From: Arthrobacter sp. ZGTC131
GTDB lineage: Bacteria; Actinomycetota; Actinomycetes; Actinomycetales; Micrococcaceae
Assembly: GCF_002929275.1 (NCBI RefSeq)
Contig: NZ_PJIK01000016.1
Span: 1 to 64,000, forward strand
Length of the DNA: 64,000 nucleotides
Reading direction: 5' to 3'
Under the pieces are notes generated by a model. It searched no databases, was not told the origin of the DNA, and was given only the letters and a program-made list of their open reading frames with translations. A program made the translations under genes and the position numbers. Below are positions 35,314 to 44,851 of this stretch, piece by piece (position 1 is the stretch's first letter; each line of letters starts with the position of its first letter).

Positions 35314-36779
35314 AGCAGCTCGCTCCCTTCGTTGGCAGTTGCGGGGTTTTGTGGGGGTAATGCTATCCGATCGCCCAAATGGCGAAGTCCTACGCTGTTC
35401 GAGGATTTGAACAGCACCAGGTCGCCCGGTTCGAGCTCTGCCTGGAGCAGGTCATAGGCTTCGTCCGCGGTCTCGGCGAAGATGCATTCGTCGCCCCAGG
35501 ACCCTTCCTGGACGGCTGATACATACAGGGAACGCGCCTCGCGTCCCACTACTACCAGGCGCGAGATGTTGAGCCGGACCACCTGCGTGCCGACGGCGGT
35601 GTGCTCGCGGATGGAATCCTCACCGAGTTCGAGCATCGCTCCGAGCACCGCCCAGGTGCGTCGACCCTGGCCGAGGTCGGCGAGGGTCCGTAGTGCCGCC
35701 CTCATGGATTCCGGGTTGGCGTTGTACGCGTCGTTGATGACGGTGACGCCGTCGGGGCGCTCAGTCCGTTCCATGCGCCAGCGGCTTGCGGCTGACTGCG
35801 AGCTGAGCGAAGCGCCGATGCGTGCGGCCGGGATACCGGCGGCGTGTGCGGCTGCTGCTGCGGCGAGCAGGTTTGAGACATGGTGCTCTCCGATGAGCCT
35901 GCTGCTCACCCGGACGGCCGGCTCCCCCGGCAGTTCAAGGTCGAACTCGGGGTGGCCGGACGCATTTGTGTCGAGGTGCTGCGCACGAGCAACGGGACCC
36001 GTGGCTGCGGCATCGCGGGCAGAGAAGCCGAGCACCGCGGCGGGGGTGCGTTCCGCCATGGCTGCGACCCGCGGATCGTCCAGGTTCAGCACAGCGGTGC
36101 CGGTGGAGTGCAGGGCTTCAACGAGCTCGCCCTTGGCGGTCGCAATGTTCTCGACGCCGCCGAATTCGCCGGCATGTGCCGTTCCGACGCCCAGCACGAC
36201 GCCGATCTCCGGGGCCACCATCTTGGCCAGGTACCGGATGTGCCCGATGCCCGTAGCGCCCATTTCAATGACAAGGAACCGGGTGTCGAAACCGGCCTGG
36301 AAGACCGTGAGGGGCACGCCCACTTCGCCGTTGTAGGACCCTTGGGGCGACACCGTGTTGGCTTCCGTGGAGAGGATTCCTGCCAGCAGGTCCTTCGTGG
36401 TGGTTTTGCCTGCCGAACCGGTAATGCCGATGACCGTGAGCTGTTCGCCGGAGGCCTCGCGGCGGGCCCTGATCCGGCGGACCTGCTCCGCAGCAAGGGC
36501 GCCCATGGCCAGGACGGCGTCGTCGACGATGACCGACGGATAGATGCGGCCTGCGTCATCGGCGATTTCGCGTTCGGCAAGGGCAAGCACGGCGCCTTGG
36601 TCGAACGCCACGCCCACAAACGCGTGCCCGTCGGCGTTTTCGCCCGGCTTGGCCACGTACAGCGAACCGTTGATGACCTCGCGCGAGTCGGTCACTACGG
36701 ATCCCGGAGTGACGTCGGGGTCGGCAAGCAGCCGGCCGTTGGTGATTTCGGCGATTTCCGCCGCAGTTAGTGCAATCAT
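35310..36779 (-). CDS. murF: UDP-MurNAc-tripeptide--D-alanyl-D-alanine ligase
   Basis: 489 residues. It adds D-Ala-D-Ala to the stem peptide. The N-terminal uridine-binding domain has [29 protein letters not shown], the ATP loop is [17 protein letters not shown] at about 119-135, and the central domain shows [15 protein letters not shown]. The C-terminus shows [20 protein letters not shown]. The gap to murE is six bases; no ddl gene is nearby. Confidence 0.97.
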   Translation of the reverse strand: MIALTAAEIAEITNGRLLADPDVTPGSVVTDSREVINGSLYVAKPGENADGHAFVGVAFDQGAVLALAEREIADDAGRIYPSVIVDDAVLAMGALAAEQVRRIRARREASGEQLTVIGITGSAGKTTTKDLLAGILSTEANTVSPQGSYNGEVGVPLTVFQAGFDTRFLVIEMGATGIGHIRYLAKMVAPEIGVVLGVGTAHAGEFGGVENIATAKGELVEALHSTGTAVLNLDDPRVAAMAERTPAAVLGFSARDAAATGPVARAQHLDTNASGHPEFDLELPGEPAVRVSSRLIGEHHVSNLLAAAAAAHAAGIPAARIGASLSSQSAASRWRMERTERPDGVTVINDAYNANPESMRAALRTLADLGQGRRTWAVLGAMLELGEDSIREHTAVGTQVVRLNISRLVVVGREARSLYVSAVQEGSWGDECIFAETADEAYDLLQAELEPGDLVLFKSSNSVGLRHLGDRIALPPQNPATANEGSELL

Positions 36780-36785
36780 GTCGGT

Positions 36786-38456
36786 CTAGGACTCTATCCG
36801 GTCATCTTCAAGAACGGTGAATCCTCGTGCCGTCAAGGCGTTCCGGAGTTCCACCCTGTCGTCGAGGGCAAGGTTGACTCCCTTGACCTCCTGCCACACT
36901 TCGTGTCCGCGCCCGGCGATGAGGATGGTGTCCTCCGGAGCCGCCTGTTCGACCGCCGCGCGGATGGCGGCGTCGCGGGGAAAGACCTCCAGGATCCGGC
37001 AATCGAGCTGTTCTGCCTCTTTGGCGTCAGTGGCTCCGACCAGTACGTCTGCCCGGATCGCCGCGGCGTCCTCATCGTGGGGGTCGTCGTCGCTGATGAT
37101 CACGATGTCGGCAAGCCTGGCCGCGATGGCTCCCATGGCCGGCCGTTTCCCCTGGTCGCGCTGCCCGGTGGCACCGAAGACAACGATGACCTTCGAGGCG
37201 GAGTCCGGGGACCTGACGGCCTCGAGGGCACGCGCCAAGGCATCAGGATTGTGCGCAAAGTCCACTACTGCTGCGGGCTTGGTGGAAATGAGCTGCATCC
37301 TGCCCGGCACGGCGACGGTGAAGGGGTCGGCGGCGTCGAGCGCCGCCTGCACGGCTGCCGCGTCCGCACCGCCCGCGAGCACCATGGCCAGGGCCAGGGC
37401 GGCGTTGGAGACATTGAATGCGCCGGGCAGCCCCGTGTGGGCGCGGAGTTCGGTCCCGGTCCTGCTGCGGAGCGTGAATTCCGTGCCCAGGCCGCGGGGC
37501 CGAGGATCGGCCACCGTCCAGTCGGCGTCGGCGGGCGCCCCGGCCGTGCCCGTTTCCCCCCCGCCCGGCGGAAGGGTGGCGAGGGTGGTGACCGGGAGCC
37601 CTGCCTCGGCGGCCAGCCGGCGTCCCCATTCGTCGTCGACCGTCACGACGGCTGCGCGGGCGCGTTCGGGCGTGAAGAGTTCTGCCTTGGTCCGGTAGTA
37701 GTCCTCCATGGTGCCGTGCAGGTCCAGGTGGTCCTGAGTCAGGTTGGTGAACCCGACGACGTCAAAGACCACGCCGTCCACGCGGCGGAAGGACACTGCG
37801 TGTGAGGACACTTCCATGGAGGCTGCATCCAGGCCCCGCTCCCGCATGAGGGCAAGCAGGGCGTGGACATCCGTGGACTCCGGCGTCGTGAGGAGGCTGG
37901 GAATCGGTTTGCCGCCGGCCACAATCTCGATGGTGCCGATCAGCCCGGTCTTCTTGCCCAGTGCCTGCAGCAGGGCGTTGACGAAGTAGGTTGTGGTGGT
38001 TTTGCCATTGGTGCCCGTGACTCCGAAGAGAGCCGGGGAAGGGCTATCAGCGGACTGGCTCCGGTAGATCAGTGCGGCAAGGCTTCCCACCACTGTGCGT
38101 GGCTGGTCCACTACGAGCACAGGCACGGCGATATCGGGCGACAAGGCGAGAAGCCGTGCGCCGGCGCCGTCGGTCAGGACGGCAACCGCTCCGGCCTCGA
38201 TCGCCGGAGTAGCGAAGTCGGCGCCGTGGCGGGCAGCACCAGGTAGCGCCACGTACAGGTCTCCCCGCTCCACGGTGCGCGAATTGAGCGAGATGCCGGA
38301 AACGGGGACTGACGCCGAGGCGCCGGCCACGGTGACGCCGACCGACTGGCCGATGACACCCAGCTCGACTGCGGCGACGGCCTTGGGCCGGAATCCGCTG
38401 CGGGACTCTTCTCCGTCCGGGGCATCGGCAGTGCCGGGGGCATTGTGGTCTGACAA
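36786..38456 (-). CDS. murE: UDP-MurNAc-L-Ala-D-Glu ligase MurE (likely L-lysine adding)
   Basis: 556 residues from the TTG at 38456, chosen because ACGGAGA lies just before it; a GTG at 38492 has no Shine-Dalgarno. [15 protein letters not shown] is the ATP loop, SMEVSSHAVSFRRVDGVVFDVVGFTNLTQDHLDLHG is the MurE core. The amino-acid specificity motif reads DDPH (residues 457-460), not the DNPR of diaminopimelate enzymes. The arginine that contacts the extra carboxylate is replaced by histidine, which fits L-lysine, the residue expected in Arthrobacter peptidoglycan. The N-terminal 30 residues are an acidic extension. Confidence 0.95.
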   Translation of the reverse strand: MSDHNAPGTADAPDGEESRSGFRPKAVAAVELGVIGQSVGVTVAGASASVPVSGISLNSRTVERGDLYVALPGAARHGADFATPAIEAGAVAVLTDGAGARLLALSPDIAVPVLVVDQPRTVVGSLAALIYRSQSADSPSPALFGVTGTNGKTTTTYFVNALLQALGKKTGLIGTIEIVAGGKPIPSLLTTPESTDVHALLALMRERGLDAASMEVSSHAVSFRRVDGVVFDVVGFTNLTQDHLDLHGTMEDYYRTKAELFTPERARAAVVTVDDEWGRRLAAEAGLPVTTLATLPPGGGETGTAGAPADADWTVADPRPRGLGTEFTLRSRTGTELRAHTGLPGAFNVSNAALALAMVLAGGADAAAVQAALDAADPFTVAVPGRMQLISTKPAAVVDFAHNPDALARALEAVRSPDSASKVIVVFGATGQRDQGKRPAMGAIAARLADIVIISDDDPHDEDAAAIRADVLVGATDAKEAEQLDCRILEVFPRDAAIRAAVEQAAPEDTILIAGRGHEVWQEVKGVNLALDDRVELRNALTARGFTVLEDDRIES

Positions 38457-38540
38457 GTCAATCTCCGTTGGTACTAGTGGACCAGCGGACACGACAGAAC
38501 GATGTGTTCAGGTGCGCCGCGGTCTTTGTTAGCGGGCGTG

Positions 38541-40343
38541 CTACTTGGCGTACTGCGGCAGCCTGGCCGGTTCGCCGGTGGACGGCGGAACGTTGTACGT
38601 CCGCAGTACCTGGCTCATGACCGAGCGGAACACCGGCCCGTTGGTGATTCCGTAAATGGATCCCTTGGGCCGCTGCAGGACCACCTCCACAATAAACCGC
38701 GGATCGTCCATCGGCGCCATCCCCACCATTGAGGCCGTGTAGCCGCAGAAGCCCGCGGTGCCGTCATCGCAGGGCGACTGCGAGGTTCCGGTTTTGGCGC
38801 CCACACGGTAGCCGTCAATCGCGGCTTCCTTGATCTGGCCTTCCGTGACGGCGCTTTCGAGGATGTCGCGGACCTGTTGTGCCGTCTCCTTGGAGACGAC
38901 CTTCCGCGAGGGCTGGGCAGGTACTTTCTCCTCGGTTCCGTCCGGGCTGATGTAGCTGTCGATGAGCCTTGGCTGCAGCATCACGCCGCCATTGGCGATG
39001 GACTGGTAGGCGCGGACCGTCTGAAGGGTGGACTGGGACACACCCTGGCCGAAGAGCACCGTGTACTCCTGGCGGCCGTCCCACTGGTCGGCGGGCGTCA
39101 GGATGCCTTTGGCCTCTGCAGGCAGTCCGATGTTCGGGGCTTCGCCGATCCCGAACTTCTGCAGCCAGTCGTGGCGCTGGTCCTTGGTGAGCCGCTGTCC
39201 GGCCATGACCGTGCCCGTGTTCATGGACCAGCCGAGGATGCCTGCCAGCGTCCGTTTCTCGGTGCCGTGGGAAAAGGAGTCGTCAAACTGCTGGCCGTCC
39301 ACCACGTAGGAAGGCGGAATGACGAACGTATCCAGGGGGTGTGACTTGCCTTCTTCGATCACGGCGGCGGCGGTGATCATCTTTTCTACGGATCCGGGCT
39401 CGTAGGCGGCCGTGACCGAGCGAACGCCGCGGTCCTTCGCCGCCACCTTGCCGGGATCGTTGGGATCGGGGGCGTTGGTGTCCGCCATCGCAATGAGGTT
39501 GCCGGTTTTGACGTCGGAAACGATGATGACGCCCCATTCGGCGCTGAGCTTGTCCGCCTGGCTCTGGATGGCCTGCTGCGCGAAGTACTGGATATCGGAG
39601 TTCAGGGTGAGTTTGACGTCCTTGCCATCCTGCGCCGGTGTCAGCTGGTCCACTCCCACCGGGATGCGGAGTCCGTCGGCACCGATCTCAAACAGGCGCT
39701 TGCCGGGAGTCCCCCGCAGGATTTCGTCCTGGGTCTGTTCCAGTCCGGCCTGGCCGCTGGTGCCGTTCTCCAGGAACCCTACGATGCCGCCGGCCACCGA
39801 ACCGTTGGGGTAGACGCGCTTGCTGGTTCCTTCAGAGAATATGCCGGGGATCTGCAGCTTGGACACGCGGTCTTCGACGTCGGGCTTCAGGTCCTTGGCC
39901 ACAACATAGTAGGTCCGCTCACCAGTAACGGCGTTCCGGACGTCCTGGGTGTCCATGCCGAGGACGGTGGCGAGCTCGGCAATCCCCTGGTCCCGGGAGA
40001 CGGTGACGAGCTCTTCCTTGCCGTTCACCCGTTCAATCCGCTTGAAGGATTCCGTCTTGGTGTTGACGGCCTGGTCAACCGTGATGTTGTAGCGGATGAC
40101 GCTGTTGGCCAGCACCGTGCCGTTTTCATCGACAATGCTGCCGCGTTCCGCGGGGAGCACGGTGGGACGCAGCCGGTTATCAAGTGCGGCCTCAGCCATA
40201 CCGCCGACGTCAAGGCCCTGGACCAGGAAGAGCTTTCCGCCCACCACGACGAGCAGGGCCAGCATGATGCTCAGTCCCAGGCGGAGCCTCTTCGTGGCGT
40301 TGGGGACTTTCTGCCTGCCTGACTTGCCGGTGCCTTGCGCCAC
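38541..40343 (-). CDS. pbpB: Penicillin-binding protein, class B (PbpB/FtsI)
   Basis: About 600 residues. The GTG at 40343 follows AAGGGAT at a good distance; an ATG six bases earlier would abut it. One membrane anchor (about 21-45), a dimerisation domain (PTVLPAERGSIVDENGTVLA) and a transpeptidase domain with the three motifs S-V-E-K (Ser 318, the nucleophile, in EPGSVEKM), SMN at about 374 and KTGTSQ at about 517. It cross-links septal peptidoglycan with FtsW. Two cysteines flank a short loop after KTG (SPCDDGTAGFCGY) and might form a disulfide. There are no PASTA domains. Confidence 0.96.
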   Translation of the reverse strand: MAQGTGKSGRQKVPNATKRLRLGLSIMLALLVVVGGKLFLVQGLDVGGMAEAALDNRLRPTVLPAERGSIVDENGTVLANSVIRYNITVDQAVNTKTESFKRIERVNGKEELVTVSRDQGIAELATVLGMDTQDVRNAVTGERTYYVVAKDLKPDVEDRVSKLQIPGIFSEGTSKRVYPNGSVAGGIVGFLENGTSGQAGLEQTQDEILRGTPGKRLFEIGADGLRIPVGVDQLTPAQDGKDVKLTLNSDIQYFAQQAIQSQADKLSAEWGVIIVSDVKTGNLIAMADTNAPDPNDPGKVAAKDRGVRSVTAAYEPGSVEKMITAAAVIEEGKSHPLDTFVIPPSYVVDGQQFDDSFSHGTEKRTLAGILGWSMNTGTVMAGQRLTKDQRHDWLQKFGIGEAPNIGLPAEAKGILTPADQWDGRQEYTVLFGQGVSQSTLQTVRAYQSIANGGVMLQPRLIDSYISPDGTEEKVPAQPSRKVVSKETAQQVRDILESAVTEGQIKEAAIDGYRVGAKTGTSQSPCDDGTAGFCGYTASMVGMAPMDDPRFIVEVVLQRPKGSIYGITNGPVFRSVMSQVLRTYNVPPSTGEPARLPQYAK

Positions 40344-40393
40344 GATCATCCCTTACTGCTTGCCTTGCCGGCTGGTCGCCGCGTCCGTCGGTG

Positions 40394-41041
40394 TTACTGC
40401 CCCGGCGTTTTTTGTTCCGGCGCCGGGATGGTGCCCCCGTTGAGGACCGCCGCCGGCTTCGCGGCCGCGGGGGCCTTAGCCTTCTTGCTGTCCTCGGTCT
40501 TCTTGCTGTCCTCAGGACTCTTGGTGTCCGCGGGCTTCCTGCTTTCCAGCGGATCGCTGGTGCTCGCCGGCGGGACAACGTTCAGCTGGCCAGGGACAGC
40601 CGGAGCGGCAATCACTGCACCTGCGGAGTCACCCTTGACGGCCGGCTTGGCCTTTCCGCTGACAGTCAGGGTGGACAGATCAATCTGGCCCTTGCCGGTG
40701 GAAGCAACCATGCCCAATTCTGAGGCCTTGGCAGCGAGATTCTGGGGAGCCTCGAAGTTTTGGACCTGCTGTGTCAGATCCTGGTTCTGCTTCGTGAGCG
40801 CCGTCTGCTCGCTGCGGAGTTTCACGAGCTGATACTGGGCGGTGGAGACAGAGATGTTGAGGACCAGGACTGCCAGGAGCGCCACTGCGAGCATCCCGAA
40901 GCAGAGAACCACGAAGGGGGCGCGGCGCTTCTTCGGCAACGAGCGGACCAGCGACAGCGGGGTCCTCGCCTTGCGTGCGCCTTCCTCCTGAATGCTGCGC
41001 CCGGACGGAAGGGTGAGGTTCTTGACAGCTGCGGTGCTCAT
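40394..41041 (-). CDS. ftsL: FtsL-like division protein
   Basis: 215 residues. A 40-residue cytoplasmic tail, one membrane segment (about 42-63: [22 protein letters not shown]), then a coiled coil ([44 protein letters not shown]), the FtsL/DivIC fold. The rest is a long A/K/P/S-rich extracytoplasmic tail that simple FtsL proteins lack, also seen in mycobacterial Rv2164c. The ATG overlaps the rsmH stop by four bases, and AGGAGAG precedes it. Similarity to FtsL is mostly structural. Confidence 0.85.
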   Translation of the reverse strand: MSTAAVKNLTLPSGRSIQEEGARKARTPLSLVRSLPKKRRAPFVVLCFGMLAVALLAVLVLNISVSTAQYQLVKLRSEQTALTKQNQDLTQQVQNFEAPQNLAAKASELGMVASTGKGQIDLSTLTVSGKAKPAVKGDSAGAVIAAPAVPGQLNVVPPASTSDPLESRKPADTKSPEDSKKTEDSKKAKAPAAAKPAAVLNGGTIPAPEQKTPGQ

Positions 41042-42036
41042 GCGGCTCTCCTGGCTCTGATGCGTTCCACGGCGCGCAGCCGGGCTGAAGCTGCGCGCGA
41101 ATTCTCCGCGATCTCGACGGCGGTAGGCACCTCAGTGCCTTTGGTCAGGGTCTTCAGTTCGGCTTTGTGCTCTTCGAGCTCCACCGGGAAGCCGAGCGGA
41201 GCGGACGACTTGGAACGCGCCTGGAAGACGCTTTTGACGATCTTGTCCTCCAAGGAGTGATAGGACATGACCACAATCCGACCGCCAAGGGCGATGGCTT
41301 CCACCGCCGCCGGGACCGCACGCTCGAGAACCTCGAGTTCCTCGTTGACCTCGATCCGGAGCGCCTGGAACGTCCGCTTCGCGGGGTGCCCGCCGGACTT
41401 GGCGGCACCCGCCGGAACCACAGCCCGGATTTGTTCCACCAGTTCGCCGGTGGTGGCGAAAGGCTTCACGGCCCGGGCAGCGACAATCCTGTTGGCAATG
41501 CGGCCGGCGAACTTCTCCTCGCCCCACTTGCGGATGATCCTGACCAGGTCCTCTTCGCTGTAGTTGTTGACCACATCCGCCGCCGTCTGCCCGCGGCTGG
41601 TATCCATTCGCATGTCCAGGGGCGCGTCGAAGGAGTAGGCAAAGCCGCGTTCACGTTCATCGAGCTGCAGGGAGGAGACGCCGAGATCCATCAGGATGCC
41701 GTGGACCTCCGGGATGCCGAGGTCCGCCAGGACGTCGGCAATTTCGTCATACACGGCGTGAACAAGGTCGGTACGGGCAGCGAAGGGTTTGAGCCGTTCG
41801 CCGGCCAGGGCCAGCGCTTCTTCGTCCCGGTCAATGCCGATCAGGTGGAGGTCCGGGAAGCGCTGCAGCATCGCTTCCGAATGTCCGCCCATTCCCAGCG
41901 TGGCATCGATGGCCACCGGGGTTTCGCCCCGCTGGCGTGCTGCCTCGAATCCCGGCGCCAACAAATTGATGCACCGGTCCTTGAGGACCGGCACATGGCG
42001 TTCGGACGTAGGTTTGGCCTGGTCGTGTTCGTTCAT
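41038..42036 (-). CDS. rsmH: 16S rRNA (cytosine(1402)-N(4))-methyltransferase RsmH
   Basis: 332 residues. It methylates C1402 in the ribosomal P site. [13 protein letters not shown], the SAM-binding [45 protein letters not shown] and [14 protein letters not shown] are the RsmH signature. AAGGAAGGACGAAGG runs up to the ATG. It is the second gene of the cluster after mraZ, with a 162-base gap between them. Confidence 0.98.
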   Translation of the reverse strand: MNEHDQAKPTSERHVPVLKDRCINLLAPGFEAARQRGETPVAIDATLGMGGHSEAMLQRFPDLHLIGIDRDEEALALAGERLKPFAARTDLVHAVYDEIADVLADLGIPEVHGILMDLGVSSLQLDERERGFAYSFDAPLDMRMDTSRGQTAADVVNNYSEEDLVRIIRKWGEEKFAGRIANRIVAARAVKPFATTGELVEQIRAVVPAGAAKSGGHPAKRTFQALRIEVNEELEVLERAVPAAVEAIALGGRIVVMSYHSLEDKIVKSVFQARSKSSAPLGFPVELEEHKAELKTLTKGTEVPTAVEIAENSRAASARLRAVERIRARRAA

Positions 42037-42198
42037 ACCTTCGTCCTTCCTTGTGCGCCTCGCGTGGTTTCTTGAGCCAGATCCCCATCCGCGCCTATCC
42101 TCCAGACGGCCTGGCTCCGGGGAAGTGAGCCAGGAAGTCGGTTGGATGGGCGGCTGGAGATCTCGTCCAAGAAACTTGGGTTGTATCGTGCCGGCATC

Positions 42199-42627
42199 TT
42201 AGAGAATGCCGGCGATGGGGTTGTCGGTCTCGGAGAAGGAGGTTTCCTTCTCTGCCAGGTACACATTCCACGCCTGGGCGTCCCAGATCTCAGCGCGGGT
42301 GCCGGCACCGATCACCGCCAGCTCCCTGCCAAGCCCTGCATACTCCCGGAGCGCGGGAGGGATGGTCACGCGCCCCTGCTTGTCAGGCACCTCGTCGGAG
42401 GCTCCAGAGAGAAAGACCCGGATGTAGTCACGAGCTTGTTTGTTGGAGATGGGAGCCTCCCGGATCTGCTCGTGAACCCTCGCGAATTCCTGCTCGCTGA
42501 AGACGTAGATGCAACGCTCCTGGCCTCGCGTGAGTACAAGTCCGCCGGCAAGCTCCTCACGGAACTTGGCGGGAAGAATGATCCGCCCCTTTTCGTCCAG
42601 ACGCGGCGAGTGTGTCCCCAGGAACAC
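42199..42627 (-). CDS. mraZ: Transcriptional regulator MraZ
   Basis: 142 residues. Two SpoVT/AbrB-like half-domains: [22 protein letters not shown] and [19 protein letters not shown], each with the D-x-x-G-R DNA-contact motif. MraZ forms ring-shaped multimers and represses the division cluster from direct repeats in its own promoter; such repeats are present at 42693-42718. The GTG start is preceded by GGTGGGG. It is the first gene of the cluster. Confidence 0.97.
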   Translation of the reverse strand: MFLGTHSPRLDEKGRIILPAKFREELAGGLVLTRGQERCIYVFSEQEFARVHEQIREAPISNKQARDYIRVFLSGASDEVPDKQGRVTIPPALREYAGLGRELAVIGAGTRAEIWDAQAWNVYLAEKETSFSETDNPIAGIL

Positions 42628-42692
42628 GTCCCCACCGCCCGTCTGCCGTCAGAAGCCGAACAACCCCCGCGCTGCCACTACCCTCTTACGTG

Positions 42693-42718
42693 CTCCACTT
42701 TACTCCACTTCGCCCCAC
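42693..42718 (-). promoter_or_regulatory. MraZ operator: three GTGGRG repeats at 10-bp pitch
   Basis: On the minus strand GTGGGG (42718-42713), GTGGAG (42708-42703) and GTGGAG (42698-42693) follow each other every ten bases, separated by CGAA and TAAA. GTGGCA lies in the same phase at 42678-42673. E. coli MraZ binds TGGGN repeats with the same 10-bp pitch in its own promoter. The site is 66-91 bases before the mraZ start. Confidence 0.8.
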
Positions 42719-42835
42719 AGTCAACGCAACACGAGCTTTTCTCTGCCGCTTAGATAAACTATTTCCGCTAAATTTCGCGGGATTCGCGGAGGGGTGTGAA
42801 GTGGAGGGAAAATCGCCGCGCCAGGATTAAAAACA

Positions 42836-42860
42836 AAAGACCCGCCGGAGCGGGTCTTTG
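42836..42860 (-). terminator. Terminator upstream of mraZ (after DUF3040)
   Basis: AAAGACCCGC (42836-42845) pairs perfectly with GCGGGTCTTT (42850-42859) around a CGGA loop. Read on the minus strand TTTTGTTTTTA follows, so it ends transcription coming from DUF3040 before the mraZ promoter. Confidence 0.9.
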
Positions 42861-42882
42861 TTTCGGGCCTGGTCGTGAACCG

Positions 42883-42946
42883 GTGGAGCCAAGTGGAGGC
42901 GGCGCAGGATCGGAGTGGAGCCAAGTGGAGGTGGTGCGAAGTGGAG
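42883..42946 (+). repeat. Array of GTGGAG repeats on the plus strand
   Basis: GTGGAG occurs at 42883, 42893, 42915, 42925 and 42941, and GTGGTG at 42931. They fall in three pairs of 10-bp pitch. A 17-base block (42883-42899) is repeated exactly at 42915-42931. The motif equals the mraZ operator repeat but points the other way, and it lies beyond the mraZ-side terminator. Confidence 0.75.
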
Positions 42947-42955
42947 TGCGGTAGC

Positions 42956-43327
42956 TCAGGACTCTCCGCGGCGCCGCTCATCCCAGCGCTCTTCGAGGCT
43001 GTTCATGAAGGAACTCTTGCCTTTCGACTTCTTGCCCCGCCCGGCGGTCTTTGCCTTGCCGGCCGCGGCGCTGCGCATCGTGGCAAAGTACACCCCTGCC
43101 CCCATGACGATAAATCCGAGGACACCGACGAAGATGTTCTGCAGGGAAACCCCCACGAGGAGGAGCAAAACTCCTCCCAGCGTGGCCAGTACGCCAATCA
43201 CAATGTGCCGGGTAGACCATGTGCGGCCCGGATCCGAGCCCATGGAATTGGCAAACTTGGGATCGTCCTCATGCAGTTGCCTCTCGAGTTGCTCGAGCAG
43301 CTTCTGTTCGTGCTCCGAGAGCGGCAT
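42956..43327 (-). CDS. DUF3040 domain membrane protein
   Basis: 123 residues from the ATG at 43327, preceded by AAGGAGG at ideal spacing. MPLSEHEQKLLEQLERQLHEDDPKFA is the DUF3040 signature. Two membrane segments follow (about 41-61 and 64-82), then a basic K/R/G tail. Function unknown. The equivalent gene lies near mraZ in M. tuberculosis (Rv2169c). Upstream frame to 43480 is not needed. Confidence 0.93.
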   Translation of the reverse strand: MPLSEHEQKLLEQLERQLHEDDPKFANSMGSDPGRTWSTRHIVIGVLATLGGVLLLLVGVSLQNIFVGVLGFIVMGAGVYFATMRSAAAGKAKTAGRGKKSKGKSSFMNSLEERWDERRRGES

Positions 43328-43624
43328 CACGACCTCCTTAAGTAGGCCAACGTCCGGACTGGTCGGGACCAGTTGTTTCTGCCACGTCAACGACCGGCAT
43401 GCTGTACAGGTTCCCGGCCTCCCGACATTGGCAGATCCATGGATCCAAGCATACGGACGCGGGCGGGTCAGGTGATCCACTCATGTCCAGACGTTCAAAT
43501 CTTTGTATATCTAAGGATAGTTTGTTGGGCGCTGATCTGAAAGACGCTGTTCACGGACCGCAACCCGATTTGACCTTGGAAATCCGGTAAAAGTCGCTGC
43601 TCCCCGGCCGCGCCCGGAAACGCC

Positions 43625-44851
43625 TCAGCGGGCGCCGCTCCCGGGGTCCAGAAGCCGTGCCGGCAACACCGATTTACTGCCGAATTTCTCGGTCACGCGG
43701 TCCAGTGCCTGTTCCGCTGCCCGCCAATTGTCGTCACGCCGGTCAAAGCTCAGCTGCAGCGAGGTCTGGGCCGCCGCCTCGAGATGCTCGGCGCGAATGC
43801 CGACGAGCCGGACTGTCATGGACCGGTCCCCCAGCGACTCCAGCAGCTGCACCGCCACAGCGTAGAGGAGCTGGGCGCTGTCCAGCGGCGCGTGGACCGT
43901 CCGGCTTCGCGTGACGGTCGAGAAATCGGCATAGCGCAGTTTCAGGGCAACGGTTCGTGTCACCAGGCCGGAAGCGCGCAGCCGTTCTGCAGTCCGGTGG
44001 CAGAGGCGCAGCAGTTCCCGGTGCAGCAGGACATCGTCGGCCGTGTCAACAGCGAATGTTTCCTCGGCCCCGATGCTCTTCTCCAGCCTCACGGGAGTCA
44101 CTACGCGTGGATCGATCCCCCACGCCAGCCGGTGGACATGCTCGCCACTGGCGCCAAGCACTTTTTTGAGGGATGAGACGGGCGTCGCGGCGACGTCGGC
44201 TACGGTGCGGATTCCCATCCGTGCAAGCACGTCCGCAGTCTTGGCACCTACGCCCCAGAGCGCGTTGACAGGGAGGCTGTGCAGGTAGGGCACGGTCTGC
44301 TCGGGCCGGATCAGCAATATGCCGTCCGGTTTGCACCGGGTCGAGGCGATCTTGGCCACGAACTTGCTGGCTGCGATCCCCACGGAGGCCGTGATTCCCA
44401 GTTCCTTGGAGACCCGGGTCCGGATCAGCTCCCCAATCTGCAGCGGCGGACCCAGTCGGCGGATCGCTCCGCCGACGTCCAGGAACGCCTCATCCACACT
44501 GAGGGGCTCGACGAGCTCGGTGATTGACTCAAAAATGGACATCAACTGGCCGGAGACTTCGTAGTAGAGCTTATGCCGGGGCTCGATGATCGCGGCCTGG
44601 GGGCACATGCGGTGGGCGACCACCATCGGCATTGCGGACTTCACGCCGAACGCGCGGGCTTCGTAGGAGGCTGACAGCACCACGGAGCGGTCCGCCGGAT
44701 ACCCCACGATGACCGGTTTGCCGCGAAGTTCGGGGCGTGACCGCAGTTCGACGGAGACGAAGAAGGCGTCCATGTCCACGTGCATAATGCTGCTGCGCCG
44801 GAGGTCTCGAAGACGCGCTTCAACTTGCTCTTTATCCTGGTCCGGCCCCAC
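43625..44851 (-). CDS. dinB: DNA polymerase IV (Y family)
   Basis: 408 residues. A lesion-bypass polymerase. IMHVDMDAFFVSVE and SVDEAFLDVGG hold the catalytic acidic residues, PVIVGYPADRSVVLSASYEARAFGV lines the nucleotide site, and NALWGVGAKTADVLARMGI is the helix-hairpin-helix thumb. QTSLQLSF near the C-terminus resembles a sliding-clamp-binding motif. The GTG at 44851 has no Shine-Dalgarno; TAGGAT ends seven bases upstream. I saw no LexA-type box before it, so SOS control is not supported. Confidence 0.95.
   Translation of the reverse strand: MGPDQDKEQVEARLRDLRRSSIMHVDMDAFFVSVELRSRPELRGKPVIVGYPADRSVVLSASYEARAFGVKSAMPMVVAHRMCPQAAIIEPRHKLYYEVSGQLMSIFESITELVEPLSVDEAFLDVGGAIRRLGPPLQIGELIRTRVSKELGITASVGIAASKFVAKIASTRCKPDGILLIRPEQTVPYLHSLPVNALWGVGAKTADVLARMGIRTVADVAATPVSSLKKVLGASGEHVHRLAWGIDPRVVTPVRLEKSIGAEETFAVDTADDVLLHRELLRLCHRTAERLRASGLVTRTVALKLRYADFSTVTRSRTVHAPLDSAQLLYAVAVQLLESLGDRSMTVRLVGIRAEHLEAAAQTSLQLSFDRRDDNWRAAEQALDRVTEKFGSKSVLPARLLDPGSGAR

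Larger units (their letters stand above)
42628..42955. other. 328-base regulatory region upstream of mraZ
   Basis: From mraZ outward this stretch holds the three MraZ-type repeats (42693-42718), an AT-rich segment around 42740-42780 that probably contains the promoter, a lone plus-strand GTGGAG (42801), the terminator of the upstream genes (42836-42860), and a plus-strand array of GTGGAG repeats (42883-42946). Confidence 0.7.

Noticed and set aside
42883-42946. CRISPR-like array
   Set aside because: Repeats are only 6 to 17 bases, spacers are 4-16 bases and not unique, and no cas genes are near; the motif equals the MraZ operator word.
43434-43445. 12-bp palindrome GATCCATGGATC between DUF3040 and dinB
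   Set aside because: Short palindromes built from common restriction-site-like words occur by chance; it has no clear position relative to a promoter.
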